This document shows, in pieces, positions 1 through 8,043 of a stretch of 8,043 nucleotides of DNA. Numbering within the stretch: position 1 is the stretch's first letter; the number at the start of each line of letters is the position of its first letter. The translations under genes and the position numbers were made by a program. Under the pieces are notes generated by a model. It saw only the letters and a program-made list of their open reading frames with translations, searched no databases and had not been told where the DNA came from. The DNA comes from Verrucomicrobiota bacterium (GTDB lineage: Bacteria; Verrucomicrobiota; Verrucomicrobiia; Limisphaerales; JADLHS01), in contig JANYBF010000170.1 in assembly GCA_025360895.1 (NCBI GenBank), positions 1 to 8,043 of the forward strand, given 5' to 3'.

Positions 1-1
1 C

Positions 2-3000
2 ATCCAGCCGATCCTCGCGGATCATTGCTTTACCTGCCACGGGCCCGATGAACAGAAGCGCAAGAACAACCTCCGGCTCGACGTCCGGGACGACGCGTTG
101 AAAGGTGGAAAATCGGGCGACCCCGCCATCGTGCCCGGCAAGGCCGAGGCGAGCGCGCTGATTGCCCGACTCGTCACACCGGACGCCGATGAGGTTATGC
201 CGCCCACGAAGGAGAAACATCCCGTGAAACCTGCGGACGTGGAAAAACTCCGCCGCTGGATCGCCGAGGGCGCCCCCTATTCCAAGCACTGGGCTTTCGA
301 GTCGCCGGTCAAACCACAGGTGCCGACGATCGGCGCGAAGTCCCGCCTGTCGCCGGTGGATGCATTTATCAGCGCACGCCTAGCGAAGGAAGGTTTGAAA
401 TTTTCACCCACGGCTGCGCCGGAACAATTGTGTCGCCGGCTTTATCTCGACCTGATCGGCCTGCCGCCGTCACCGGCGGAAGTGGCGAAGTTTTCCTGCG
501 CGGCGGGCAAAGATTTGCCGGTGGCCGTTGCCGCGCTCACCGACCGGTTGCTGGCGAGCGAGCATTACGGTGAGAAATGGGCCCGGTCGTGGTTGGACGC
601 GGCCCGTTACGCCGACACCAACGGCTACGAAAAAGATCACCCACGCGAGCAATGGGCCTGGCGCGACTGGGTGATTCAATCGTTGAACCATGACCAGCCG
701 TACGACCAGTTCCTGATCGAGCAAATCGCCGGCGACCTCCTGCCCAATCACACGCCAGCGCAACTCATCGCCACCGGCTTCCTTCGCAACGGCATGATCA
801 ATGAGGAAGGCGCCATCGTCCCGGAGCAGTTCCGCATGGAGGGGATGTTCGACCGCCTTGACACCATCGGCAAAAGCACCCTCGGGCTGACCATCCAGTG
901 CGCGCAGTGTCATACGCACAAATTCGATCCCATCTCGCATACGGAGTATTTCGGCCTGTTCGCTTTCCTCAACAACACCTACGAAGCGCAGTCGTGGGTG
1001 TACTCGGCCGCGCAGGAGCAGAAAATCGGCGAGGTGCGCGCGGGCCTGGCCGCGGTGGCGGCGCGCTGGAAAAAACAGTCACCCGACTGGGTCGAACGGC
1101 TTGCGACGTGGGAAACGGAGGAATGGCACCGCCAGCAGCAGACGACCTGGGAAATTCTCGACGCTACCGTCCTCCATTCCACCACGGAACTCAACCATCC
1201 CGTGTCGTTGCCCGACAAATCCATCCTCACGCTCGGCCATCGCACAATTTCCGGCGATAATTACATGATCACGGAGCCCGCAGTGACGAACGTCACGGGC
1301 ATTCGGCTCGAGATTCTGACGCATGGCGACCTGCCGTTCGGCGGACCGGGGCGCAGCTTCAAAGGCACCTGGGCGCTCACCGAACTGGTGGTGGAAACCC
1401 AGCCGCCGGGCACGAACACCTGGGACAAGTTGAAACTTGTCAATGCCACCGCCGACTTTTCCGAGCCGGAACATGCGATGGAGCCGGAGTGGGCCAACAA
1501 GTCCGCCGACAAGGATGCAAAACGTACCTGCGGCCCCGCGTCATTCCTTGCGGATGCCAACGATCTGACCGCGTGGCGGGCGGACCGCGGCGTGGGCCGA
1601 CGCAACACCGAATCCGTAGCCGTGGTTCAATTTGAAAAGCCGCTCACGCTGCCGCCCGGCGCGAAACTCAAGTTCTCCCTGCGCCAAAATCACGGTGGCG
1701 ACGACAACGGCTCGAAGACCACGATGATTGGTCGTTTCCGCATCGCGCTCACCAGCACACCGGATCCGAAAGCGAGCACCACCCCGTACGCGGCCGTCCT
1801 CGCCCTGCAGACGCCCCGCGCACGGCGCACGGCGGAACAAGCGGCGGAGATTTTCATCGCCTGGTGCCAAAGCGTGCCGGAGTTCAAGCCGTTCAACGAC
1901 GAGATGGTGGTGCTTTGGAAACAATTCCCCGAAGCCCAAACTTCCATTCTGAACCTCGCCGAGCGTAGCCCGGATTATTATCGTGAGACCTTTCGCCTGG
2001 ATCGGGGTGGGTGGGAGAATCCGAAAGAACGCGTCACCCCGCAAGTGCCCGCCGTGTTGCACCCGCTGCCGGTGGGCGAGCCCCCGACGCGGCTCGCCTT
2101 TGCGCACTGGCTGGCGGACAAGCGATCTCCGCTGACCGCGCGGGTGGCCGTGAACCGGGTCTGGCAAGCGATCTTCGGCGTGGGGATTGTCGAGACCGCC
2201 GAAGACTTCGGCACCCGCGCGGCGGCCCCATCCCATCCGGAATTGCTCGACTGGCTGGCCGTGGACTTCATGGAACACGATTGGAGCCAGAAGCACCTCA
2301 TCCGCACCCTCGTCACCTCGGTGGCGTACCGGCAAACCTCGCGGGCCACGCCCGCGTTGCTCGAAAAAGACCCGCGCAACCGGCTGCTCGCGCGCGGCCC
2401 GCGCTTTCGCGCCGAGGCGGAAGTGGTGCGAGACATTGCGCTCGGCACGTCCGGCCTGTTGACGGACAAGATCGGCGGTCCCAGCATCTTTCCGCCGGTG
2501 CCACAAAACGTGATTGATTTCAATTATGTCAAACCCGAATGGCCCGTCGCCACGGGGCCGGAACGCTACCGACGCGCGCTCTACGTTTTCCGGAAACGCT
2601 CCATGCCCGACCCTGCGCTCTCCAATTTCGATGCGCCCACCGCCGACGTTGCCTGCGTCCGGCGGCCGCGCTCGAACACGCCGCTGGCCGCGCTCACTTC
2701 GTTGAATGAGCCGATTTTCGTCGAAGCTTCGCAAGCCCTGGCGTTGCGCATTCTGCGCGAAGGCGGCGGGACCGACGCCGAACGCGCGGACTACGCCTAC
2801 CGGCTTTGCACCGCGCGCGGGGTGAAGTCCGTTGAACGCACGGAACTGCTCAAGCTGGTGACCTCGCGCCGCAAACAACTGGCCGATGGCTGGCTGCCGG
2901 CCATCGAAGTTGCGACGGGCGACGCCGACAAACACCTCGAACTGCCCGCGGGAACCACCCCGCAAGACGCCGCGGCGTGGACCATCGCCGCCCGCGTGCT

Positions 3001-3034
3001 GCTCAACCTGGACGAAACGCTCACCAAGAATTGA
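2..3034 (+). CDS. PSCyt1-DUF1549-DUF1553 heme-binding envelope protein, 5'-truncated
   Basis: The reading frame is already open at base 2, so the true start and the expected signal peptide lie upstream; 1010 residues are visible. The fragment opens inside a planctomycete cytochrome c domain (PSCyt1, fragment residues 1-95) with a heme motif CFTCH at residues 9-13 (bases 26-40) and the typical MPP segment. A DUF1549/PSCyt2 domain follows (about 117-330), with a second heme-type motif CAQCH at 300-304 followed by HKFDP. Residues about 380-600 are a beta-rich, less conserved region. DUF1553/PSD1 (about 690-985) shows the family motif RRPRSNTPLAALTSLNEP, and the protein ends with the common family ending LNLDETLTKN. 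Length and domain order match the family's usual 1000-1100 residues. The family is probably periplasmic; its biochemical role is not established, though electron transfer linked to polymer breakdown has been proposed. The stop lies 2 bp before the DUF1501 start, indicating co-transcription. The family assignment is firm, the function unknown. Confidence 0.95.
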   Translation: MQPILADHCFTCHGPDEQKRKNNLRLDVRDDALKGGKSGDPAIVPGKAEASALIARLVTPDADEVMPPTKEKHPVKPADVEKLRRWIAEGAPYSKHWAFESPVKPQVPTIGAKSRLSPVDAFISARLAKEGLKFSPTAAPEQLCRRLYLDLIGLPPSPAEVAKFSCAAGKDLPVAVAALTDRLLASEHYGEKWARSWLDAARYADTNGYEKDHPREQWAWRDWVIQSLNHDQPYDQFLIEQIAGDLLPNHTPAQLIATGFLRNGMINEEGAIVPEQFRMEGMFDRLDTIGKSTLGLTIQCAQCHTHKFDPISHTEYFGLFAFLNNTYEAQSWVYSAAQEQKIGEVRAGLAAVAARWKKQSPDWVERLATWETEEWHRQQQTTWEILDATVLHSTTELNHPVSLPDKSILTLGHRTISGDNYMITEPAVTNVTGIRLEILTHGDLPFGGPGRSFKGTWALTELVVETQPPGTNTWDKLKLVNATADFSEPEHAMEPEWANKSADKDAKRTCGPASFLADANDLTAWRADRGVGRRNTESVAVVQFEKPLTLPPGAKLKFSLRQNHGGDDNGSKTTMIGRFRIALTSTPDPKASTTPYAAVLALQTPRARRTAEQAAEIFIAWCQSVPEFKPFNDEMVVLWKQFPEAQTSILNLAERSPDYYRETFRLDRGGWENPKERVTPQVPAVLHPLPVGEPPTRLAFAHWLADKRSPLTARVAVNRVWQAIFGVGIVETAEDFGTRAAAPSHPELLDWLAVDFMEHDWSQKHLIRTLVTSVAYRQTSRATPALLEKDPRNRLLARGPRFRAEAEVVRDIALGTSGLLTDKIGGPSIFPPVPQNVIDFNYVKPEWPVATGPERYRRALYVFRKRSMPDPALSNFDAPTADVACVRRPRSNTPLAALTSLNEPIFVEASQALALRILREGGGTDAERADYAYRLCTARGVKSVERTELLKLVTSRRKQLADGWLPAIEVATGDADKHLELPAGTTPQDAAAWTIAARVLLNLDETLTKN
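26..40 (+). other. Heme c attachment motif CxxCH (PSCyt1)
   Basis: The codons read C-F-T-C-H in the frame of the PSCyt1-DUF1549-DUF1553 gene, within the context ADHCFTCHGPDE that is typical of planctomycete cytochrome c domains. Covalent heme c attachment to the two cysteines is expected from the family, and requires export to the periplasm. Confidence 0.85.
899..913 (+). other. Second CxxCH motif (DUF1549)
   Basis: The codons read C-A-Q-C-H, followed by THKFDPI, the conserved signature near the end of DUF1549. It looks like a second heme c site and is a hallmark of the family; whether it actually carries heme has not been shown as far as I know. Confidence 0.75.
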
Positions 3035-3036
3035 TT

Positions 3037-4467
<1,431 letters not shown>

Positions 4468-4567
4468 CTGCATGTTAAAAAAATTGGGGCTGACGTGAGA
4501 AATCTCTCACTTGCTCTGTTCGTGACAAACGCTCAAAACTGCTCCATTTTCCCGACCAATAATTGAC
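4468..4567 (+). promoter_or_regulatory. Intergenic region likely to separate two transcription units
   Basis: This 100-bp gap is the largest non-coding stretch in the window. It is more AT-rich than its flanks, with a TTAAAAAAATT run at 4475-4485 and the inverted repeat at 4495-4510. No convincing -35/-10 pair is seen. AATAAT at 4558-4563 matches five of six bases of the -10 consensus but has no -35 partner, and would place transcription start at or next to the ATG. A promoter for the downstream hydrolase genes is inferred from position only. Confidence 0.3.
4495..4510. repeat. Perfect 6-bp inverted repeat in the intergenic gap
   Basis: GTGAGA (4495-4500) and TCTCAC (4505-4510) are exact reverse complements around the 4-base loop AATC. 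It lies 27 bp after the DUF1501 stop and 57 bp before the next start. The stem is only half GC and the following TTGCTCTGTT is moderately T-rich, so it could be a weak terminator; the near-palindromic 16-mer could equally be an operator. Its function cannot be decided from one copy. Confidence 0.5.
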
Positions 4568-6481
4568 ATGAAAAACCTGCGCCTCACCCTTTGCCTGACT
4601 CTGGCCCTCGGCTTGCCCTGCTTGTCCCCTGCCCAGCAACCGGATACCAATTCACCCGCCCGGCTGTTGACCGGCGCCCTGACGCGGGTCGCTCAAATCT
4701 TCGAGACCCCGAACAATGAGACCTCCCGCACATTCACCGCCACGTTGAAAATCCTCAAAGCGGATGGTTTGCCCGAAGAGTTTCAGGGCCGCACGGTGAC
4801 GCTCGCTTTTCAGTCGCCGGATCATCTGCGCATCGCCGCTCAATGGGACGGTCAGGATTTCGTGGCCGGCCGGGATCAGCAGGAACTGTGGGTGCACGTT
4901 CCCGCCAAGAAGTTCGGTCTGATTGGTTCGCCGGCGGTGGCGCAATTCACCAGCGCACCGGAACGGAAGGCTCCGTCCCGGTTGGGCCCGATCAAACTCC
5001 CGGTCGCCGCCGACCAACTCGTCATGCTGCCATTGTTGGTGAAGACGGAAGCCTGGCCCAATGAAACCATCGGCGGCGTGCCCTGCCGCGTTTTCACAGC
5101 GACGCCCACGCCGGAGGCTGTTGATGCCTTCAACGTGCCGAAGGCCACGGTCCAGTTTGCGGTGCGGGAAAGTGATTTTCTGCCTTTGCGCATCAGCTAC
5201 CGCGAGGGCAAAACCGACGTGCAACTGGAAGTCGTGAATCCCCAGTTCGAAGCCGCTTGGCCGGCCGAGCGATGGAAACTCAAGCCGGCCGGCGGCGACA
5301 AAATTGAAACGGTGGCACAATCGCATTTGACGCGCTTCCTGTCGGTGGCGGTGGGCATGTTGCTGGCCGAAAAAATCCCCACCCTCGGACCTGCCACCGG
5401 CGAGCGCCGCGTCGTGGCCCGGGAAGGTAACGGCCGCCTGGAGTTGATTGACGGCACGCGCGTTTTGTTTCTCAAAGGGACGCCCGAGGAAATCGGCCGG
5501 CAGCACGGGACGCTGATGAAGAAGGAAGTCCGCCACCTCGTGGACCAGATGCTTTTCGGCGTCGGTGTGGGCAGCTCGTTTGACAAGGGCACTTGGTTTT
5601 TCGGTGAAATTGAGTCCGCCCAGAAGCGGGTCGCGCCATTTACGGACGACCGCTACTTCCGCGAGATGGATGCGCTGGCCGACGCCGCTGGACTTCCGCG
5701 CGAAGAGGTGCGCCTCGCCAATTTCTTTCCCGAGCTGTTTCATTGCAGCGGTTTTGCGCTGTTCGGCGAGGCTACCGTCGGGGGCAAGATGTATCACGGA
5801 CGTATTCTGGATTATCTGCGCGGGATGGGCCTGGAGCAGAATGCCACGGTCATCGTCACCCAACCTGACCAGGGCAACGCCTGGGTCAATGTTGGCTACG
5901 CTGGCTTCGTGGGTTCGGTGACCGCCATGAATGAAAAGCATATTTCCATCGGCGAGATGGGCGGCCGCGGCGAAGGTAATTGGGATGGCAAGCCGATGGC
6001 CCAACTGGTGCGCGAAGTCATGGAAAAGGCCAACATATTGGAGGAAGCCGTAGCCATCATGCGCAAGGGGCCGCGCACCTGTGAATATTATTACGTCATC
6101 GCGGATGCGAAATCCAAACGCGCCGTGGGCATCGCCGCCACTCCAGACAAATTCGAAACGATTTGGCCGGGTGACAGCCATCCGCTCCTGCCGCACGGCA
6201 CCCCGGACACCGTCCTGGTGTCCGCCGGCGACCGCTACGAGGAACTCGCCCAGCGGGTGAAGGCGGGTTACGGAAAGTTCGATGCCCAAGGTGCGCGCGA
6301 TCTCATGAAACGTCCGGTCTGCATGACCTCCAACATCCACTCCGTTCTCTTCGAGCCAGAGACTCTTGATTTCTGGGTGGCCAATGCCGACTCGGAGAAT
6401 CCCGCCGCCCACACCCGCTACACCCACTACAACCTCGGCGAATTGTTGCAGCCAGAAAAAGCGCCCTCGGCGGCGCGCTAG
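4568..6481 (+). CDS. Secreted LolA/DUF2092-like domain fused to C45-type Ntn hydrolase
   Basis: The product has 637 residues. A Sec signal peptide spans 1-22, with likely cleavage at SPA|QQ. Residues about 37-240 look like the LolA/DUF2092 lipoprotein-carrier fold: strand-rich, with phrases such as SPDHLRIAAQWDGQDFVAG and LWVHVP. This call rests on pattern only. A linker (240-280) contains the hydrophobic stretch FLSVAVGMLLAE. Residues about 285-630 match the C45/acid-ceramidase-like Ntn hydrolases: GTPEEIGRQHG near the domain start, the nucleophile context FHCSGFALFGEAT with Cys393, then HGRILDY with Arg412 and Asp415, and the late segments YYYVIADAK and SNIHSVLFEP. Cys393 as the autoproteolytic nucleophile and Arg/Asp 19 and 22 residues later agree with the family. 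Members cleave or form amide bonds (penicillin N-acyltransferase, bile salt hydrolase relatives); the substrate here is unknown. ATG 4568 gives an ideal signal peptide; there is no clear ribosome binding site. Confidence 0.88.
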   Translation: MKNLRLTLCLTLALGLPCLSPAQQPDTNSPARLLTGALTRVAQIFETPNNETSRTFTATLKILKADGLPEEFQGRTVTLAFQSPDHLRIAAQWDGQDFVAGRDQQELWVHVPAKKFGLIGSPAVAQFTSAPERKAPSRLGPIKLPVAADQLVMLPLLVKTEAWPNETIGGVPCRVFTATPTPEAVDAFNVPKATVQFAVRESDFLPLRISYREGKTDVQLEVVNPQFEAAWPAERWKLKPAGGDKIETVAQSHLTRFLSVAVGMLLAEKIPTLGPATGERRVVAREGNGRLELIDGTRVLFLKGTPEEIGRQHGTLMKKEVRHLVDQMLFGVGVGSSFDKGTWFFGEIESAQKRVAPFTDDRYFREMDALADAAGLPREEVRLANFFPELFHCSGFALFGEATVGGKMYHGRILDYLRGMGLEQNATVIVTQPDQGNAWVNVGYAGFVGSVTAMNEKHISIGEMGGRGEGNWDGKPMAQLVREVMEKANILEEAVAIMRKGPRTCEYYYVIADAKSKRAVGIAATPDKFETIWPGDSHPLLPHGTPDTVLVSAGDRYEELAQRVKAGYGKFDAQGARDLMKRPVCMTSNIHSVLFEPETLDFWVANADSENPAAHTRYTHYNLGELLQPEKAPSAAR

Positions 6482-6534
6482 CTCATGCATCGGTGCCGCT
6501 TTTGTTGGTCGGGCCGGTTTGGAAAATTCGTGCG

Positions 6535-7452
6535 ATGAAATTGCCACGGCTGGTTCGCGTGCTTTTGAAAATTTTGGCGACGGTGGTAATCGTCGTCATC
6601 GTGGGTGTTGGTTCGGTATGGATTTATTTCCACCCGAGCTTCGAGCGAACCAGTGGGTTGGTTTATGGTCAACGTCATGGCCGGGATCTGACGCTGGATG
6701 TGGTTCGCCCCGCCAAACCCAATGGCATCGGCGTGGTGCTGATGGTCAGCGGCGGGTGGAAGTCAGGCACGAATGCGTTTCGTCCATGGATGGTGGCGCC
6801 GCTTTTGCGGCGCGGCTACACGGTGTTCGCGGTGTGTCACATCTCCCAACCCGAGGCGACCATCATGGAAATCACCGAGGATGTGAACCGCGCGGTGCGT
6901 TACATCCGGCATAACGCCCGCCAGTACGGCGTGGACCCCGGGCGGTTGGGGGTCACCGGAGGCAGTTCTGGAGGTCATCTCAGCCTTATGCTCGCTACCC
7001 GCGGCGGCCCGGGCCTGACCGGCGCCGCTGATCTGGTGGACCGCGAAAGCAGCGCGGTCCAAGCGGTCGCCATTTTCTATCCGGTCACCGACCTGATCAA
7101 TCTCGGCAACTCCACCGAGAATCTGCACGACGACGGTCCACCGAAAAGTTTCGTGAAAGGCTTCGGCCCAAATGCCACCAACCTCGCGGTTTGGAAAGTC
7201 ATCGGCCACGAGTTGTCGCCAATTTTCTATGTGAACTCGAATCTGCCGCCGACGTTGATCTACCACGGCGACGCCGATACGCTCGTGCCGCTGGATCAGT
7301 CCGAGCGCTTTCAGGCCGAGGCGCGCAAATTCGGGCGCACCGTGGAAGTGGTCATCCACCCCGATGGAAAGCACGGCTGGCTGAGCATGCTGTGGGACAT
7401 CCGGCAATTCGTAAACTGGTTTGATCAATATCTGCGCCCGCCAACCAACTAG
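6535..7452 (+). CDS. Membrane-anchored alpha/beta hydrolase (esterase-like)
   Basis: The product has 305 residues. A basic N-terminus (MKLPRLVRVLLK) and one hydrophobic helix (about 8-31) without a clear cleavage site suggest a signal anchor, with the catalytic domain in the periplasm. The alpha/beta hydrolase core shows an oxyanion-type motif SGGW (72-75), the nucleophile elbow GSSGG with Ser145, the acid Asp248 in HGDADTLVP, and His280 in GKHGW, so the triad looks complete. It resembles the BD-FAE/carboxylesterase-like groups that hydrolyse short-chain or aryl esters, but the substrate is unknown. The ATG at 6535 has GGAAA 10-14 bases upstream, the nearest thing to a Shine-Dalgarno in the window; an in-frame GTG at 6493 would add 14 residues before the anchor and is less likely. 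It lies 53 bp after the C45 gene and 24 bp before its own paralogue. Confidence 0.9.
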   Translation: MKLPRLVRVLLKILATVVIVVIVGVGSVWIYFHPSFERTSGLVYGQRHGRDLTLDVVRPAKPNGIGVVLMVSGGWKSGTNAFRPWMVAPLLRRGYTVFAVCHISQPEATIMEITEDVNRAVRYIRHNARQYGVDPGRLGVTGGSSGGHLSLMLATRGGPGLTGAADLVDRESSAVQAVAIFYPVTDLINLGNSTENLHDDGPPKSFVKGFGPNATNLAVWKVIGHELSPIFYVNSNLPPTLIYHGDADTLVPLDQSERFQAEARKFGRTVEVVIHPDGKHGWLSMLWDIRQFVNWFDQYLRPPTN

Positions 7453-7476
7453 ATTCACTCCGTTTCCGTACTCATT

Positions 7477-8043
7477 ATGAAAATCATCAAATGCGTTTTG
7501 ATCGCCTTCGGGCTTAACTTCGTGGCGGTCTTGGGCGGCGTGGCCCAAGATTCTTTTTCCCTGCCCTATGAGCAAAAGCAGGACGTGGTCTATGGCGAAG
7601 TGCATGGCACGGGCTTGCTGATGGATGTCTTTACGCCCAAGGAAAAGCCCAATGGGCTGGCGATCGTGGACGTGGTCAGCGGCGCGTGGCACTCCGACCG
7701 CAGCAAAATTCGGGATCATACCCTGGCACAGTTGTATCGGATTTTCTGCACCCGCGGTTATACGGTCTTTGCGATCCGCCCCGGCTCGCGCACCCGCTAT
7801 ACGGGTTTGGAGATGGCCACGCATGTAAGAATGGGGATCCGCTACGTTAAACTGCACGCGGCCGAGTATAAAATTGACCCGGAACGGCTCGGTCTCACCG
7901 GTGCTTCAGCGGGCGGACATCTGGCGACGTTGGTAGCGGTCACGCCCGAGGAAGGCAAACCCGAAGCCAACCAACCGTTGCTGCGCGTCGGCACCCAAGT
8001 CCGGGCCGCCGCTGTTTTCTTTCCGCCCACTGATTTTTTGGAT
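7477..8043 (+). CDS. Secreted alpha/beta hydrolase, paralogue of the preceding gene, 3'-truncated
   Basis: The frame from ATG 7477 stays open to the window edge, giving 189 residues; roughly the C-terminal 110-130 residues, with the expected catalytic Asp and His, are outside. The N-terminus MKIIKCVLIAFG leads into a hydrophobic stretch with likely Sec cleavage at GVA|QD (after 23), so unlike its neighbour it should be released. It aligns with the upstream hydrolase throughout: YGEVHG against YGQRHG, SGAW (68-71) against SGGW, RGYTVFAI against RGYTVFAV, DPERLGLTGASAGGHL against DPGRLGVTGGSSGGHL. The nucleophile is Ser144 in GASAG. No Shine-Dalgarno is visible. The 24-bp gap suggests co-transcription. 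An esterase/lipase-like role is inferred from fold and motif only. Confidence 0.88.
   Translation, partial: MKIIKCVLIAFGLNFVAVLGGVAQDSFSLPYEQKQDVVYGEVHGTGLLMDVFTPKEKPNGLAIVDVVSGAWHSDRSKIRDHTLAQLYRIFCTRGYTVFAIRPGSRTRYTGLEMATHVRMGIRYVKLHAAEYKIDPERLGLTGASAGGHLATLVAVTPEEGKPEANQPLLRVGTQVRAAAVFFPPTDFLD

Noticed and set aside
1541..2965. 474-residue open frame on the minus strand opposite the DUF1553 region
   Set aside because: It is a shadow of the DUF1549/DUF1553 gene: Arg/Gly/His-rich composition and no family motif.
98..3034. TTG at 98 as the start of the DUF1549/DUF1553 gene
   Set aside because: The frame stays open to base 2 and encodes the heme motif and conserved PSCyt1 residues upstream of 98, so the gene begins outside the window.
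2977..3036. GTG start that would extend the DUF1501 protein by 20 residues
   Set aside because: It would overlap the upstream gene by 58 bases and bury the Tat signal; ATG 3037 gives the normal Tat spacing.
4563..4568. TTGACA, a perfect -35 consensus
   Set aside because: It overlaps the ATG of the C45-type gene and no -10 element follows at 16-18 bases, so it is probably chance.
6461..6476. GC-rich 5-bp hairpin (GCGCC/GGCGC) at the end of the C45-type gene
   Set aside because: It is inside the coding region, short, and not followed by a T-tract, so it is not a credible intrinsic terminator.
4652..6547. 631-residue open frame on the minus strand opposite the C45-type gene
   Set aside because: It mirrors the strongly supported + strand gene, has no recognisable motifs, and long antisense frames are expected in high-GC coding DNA.
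6763..7857. 364-residue open frame on the minus strand across the two alpha/beta hydrolases
   Set aside because: It spans two genes and the gap between them, while the + strand frames carry complete catalytic motifs and export signals.

Overview
The window reads as a high-GC bacterial chromosome segment that is coding almost end to end, with all five genes on the + strand. The first two genes are a PSCyt1-DUF1549-DUF1553 protein followed by a Tat-exported DUF1501 protein. This pair is greatly expanded in Planctomycetota and Verrucomicrobiota, so the source is very probably from the PVC superphylum. I lean towards Verrucomicrobiota (Pedosphaera/Limisphaerales-like), but the sequence alone does not settle this. 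None of the four visible start codons has a strong Shine-Dalgarno sequence, which fits that group.

Layout: (1) 2-3034 is a large heme-binding PSCyt1/DUF1549/DUF1553 protein whose 5' end lies outside the window. (2) 3037-4467, two bases later, is a DUF1501 protein of the alkaline phosphatase/sulfatase fold. (3) 4468-4567 is the only sizeable gap (100 bp) and holds a perfect 6-bp inverted repeat. (4) 4568-6481 is a secreted 637-residue protein that joins an N-terminal LolA/DUF2092-like lipid-binding-type domain to a C-terminal C45-type (acyltransferase/acid-ceramidase-like) Ntn hydrolase. (5) 6535-7452 is a membrane-anchored alpha/beta hydrolase. (6) 7477 to the window end is a second, secreted alpha/beta hydrolase, clearly paralogous to the previous one and cut off by the window edge.

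Every gene product carries, or (for the truncated first gene) is expected from its family to carry, an export signal or membrane anchor, so the set acts in the cell envelope. Genes 1-2 form one tight transcription unit. Genes 3-5 form a second probable unit, with gaps of 53 and 24 bp, of three hydrolases likely to act on ester or amide bonds. A shared role in processing an imported or envelope-associated acylated compound is plausible but is inference; no substrate can be read from the sequence. No RNA genes, mobile elements, CRISPR arrays or integration sites were seen. The most unusual element is the LolA-like/C45 fusion and its placement beside two tandem esterase-like paralogues.
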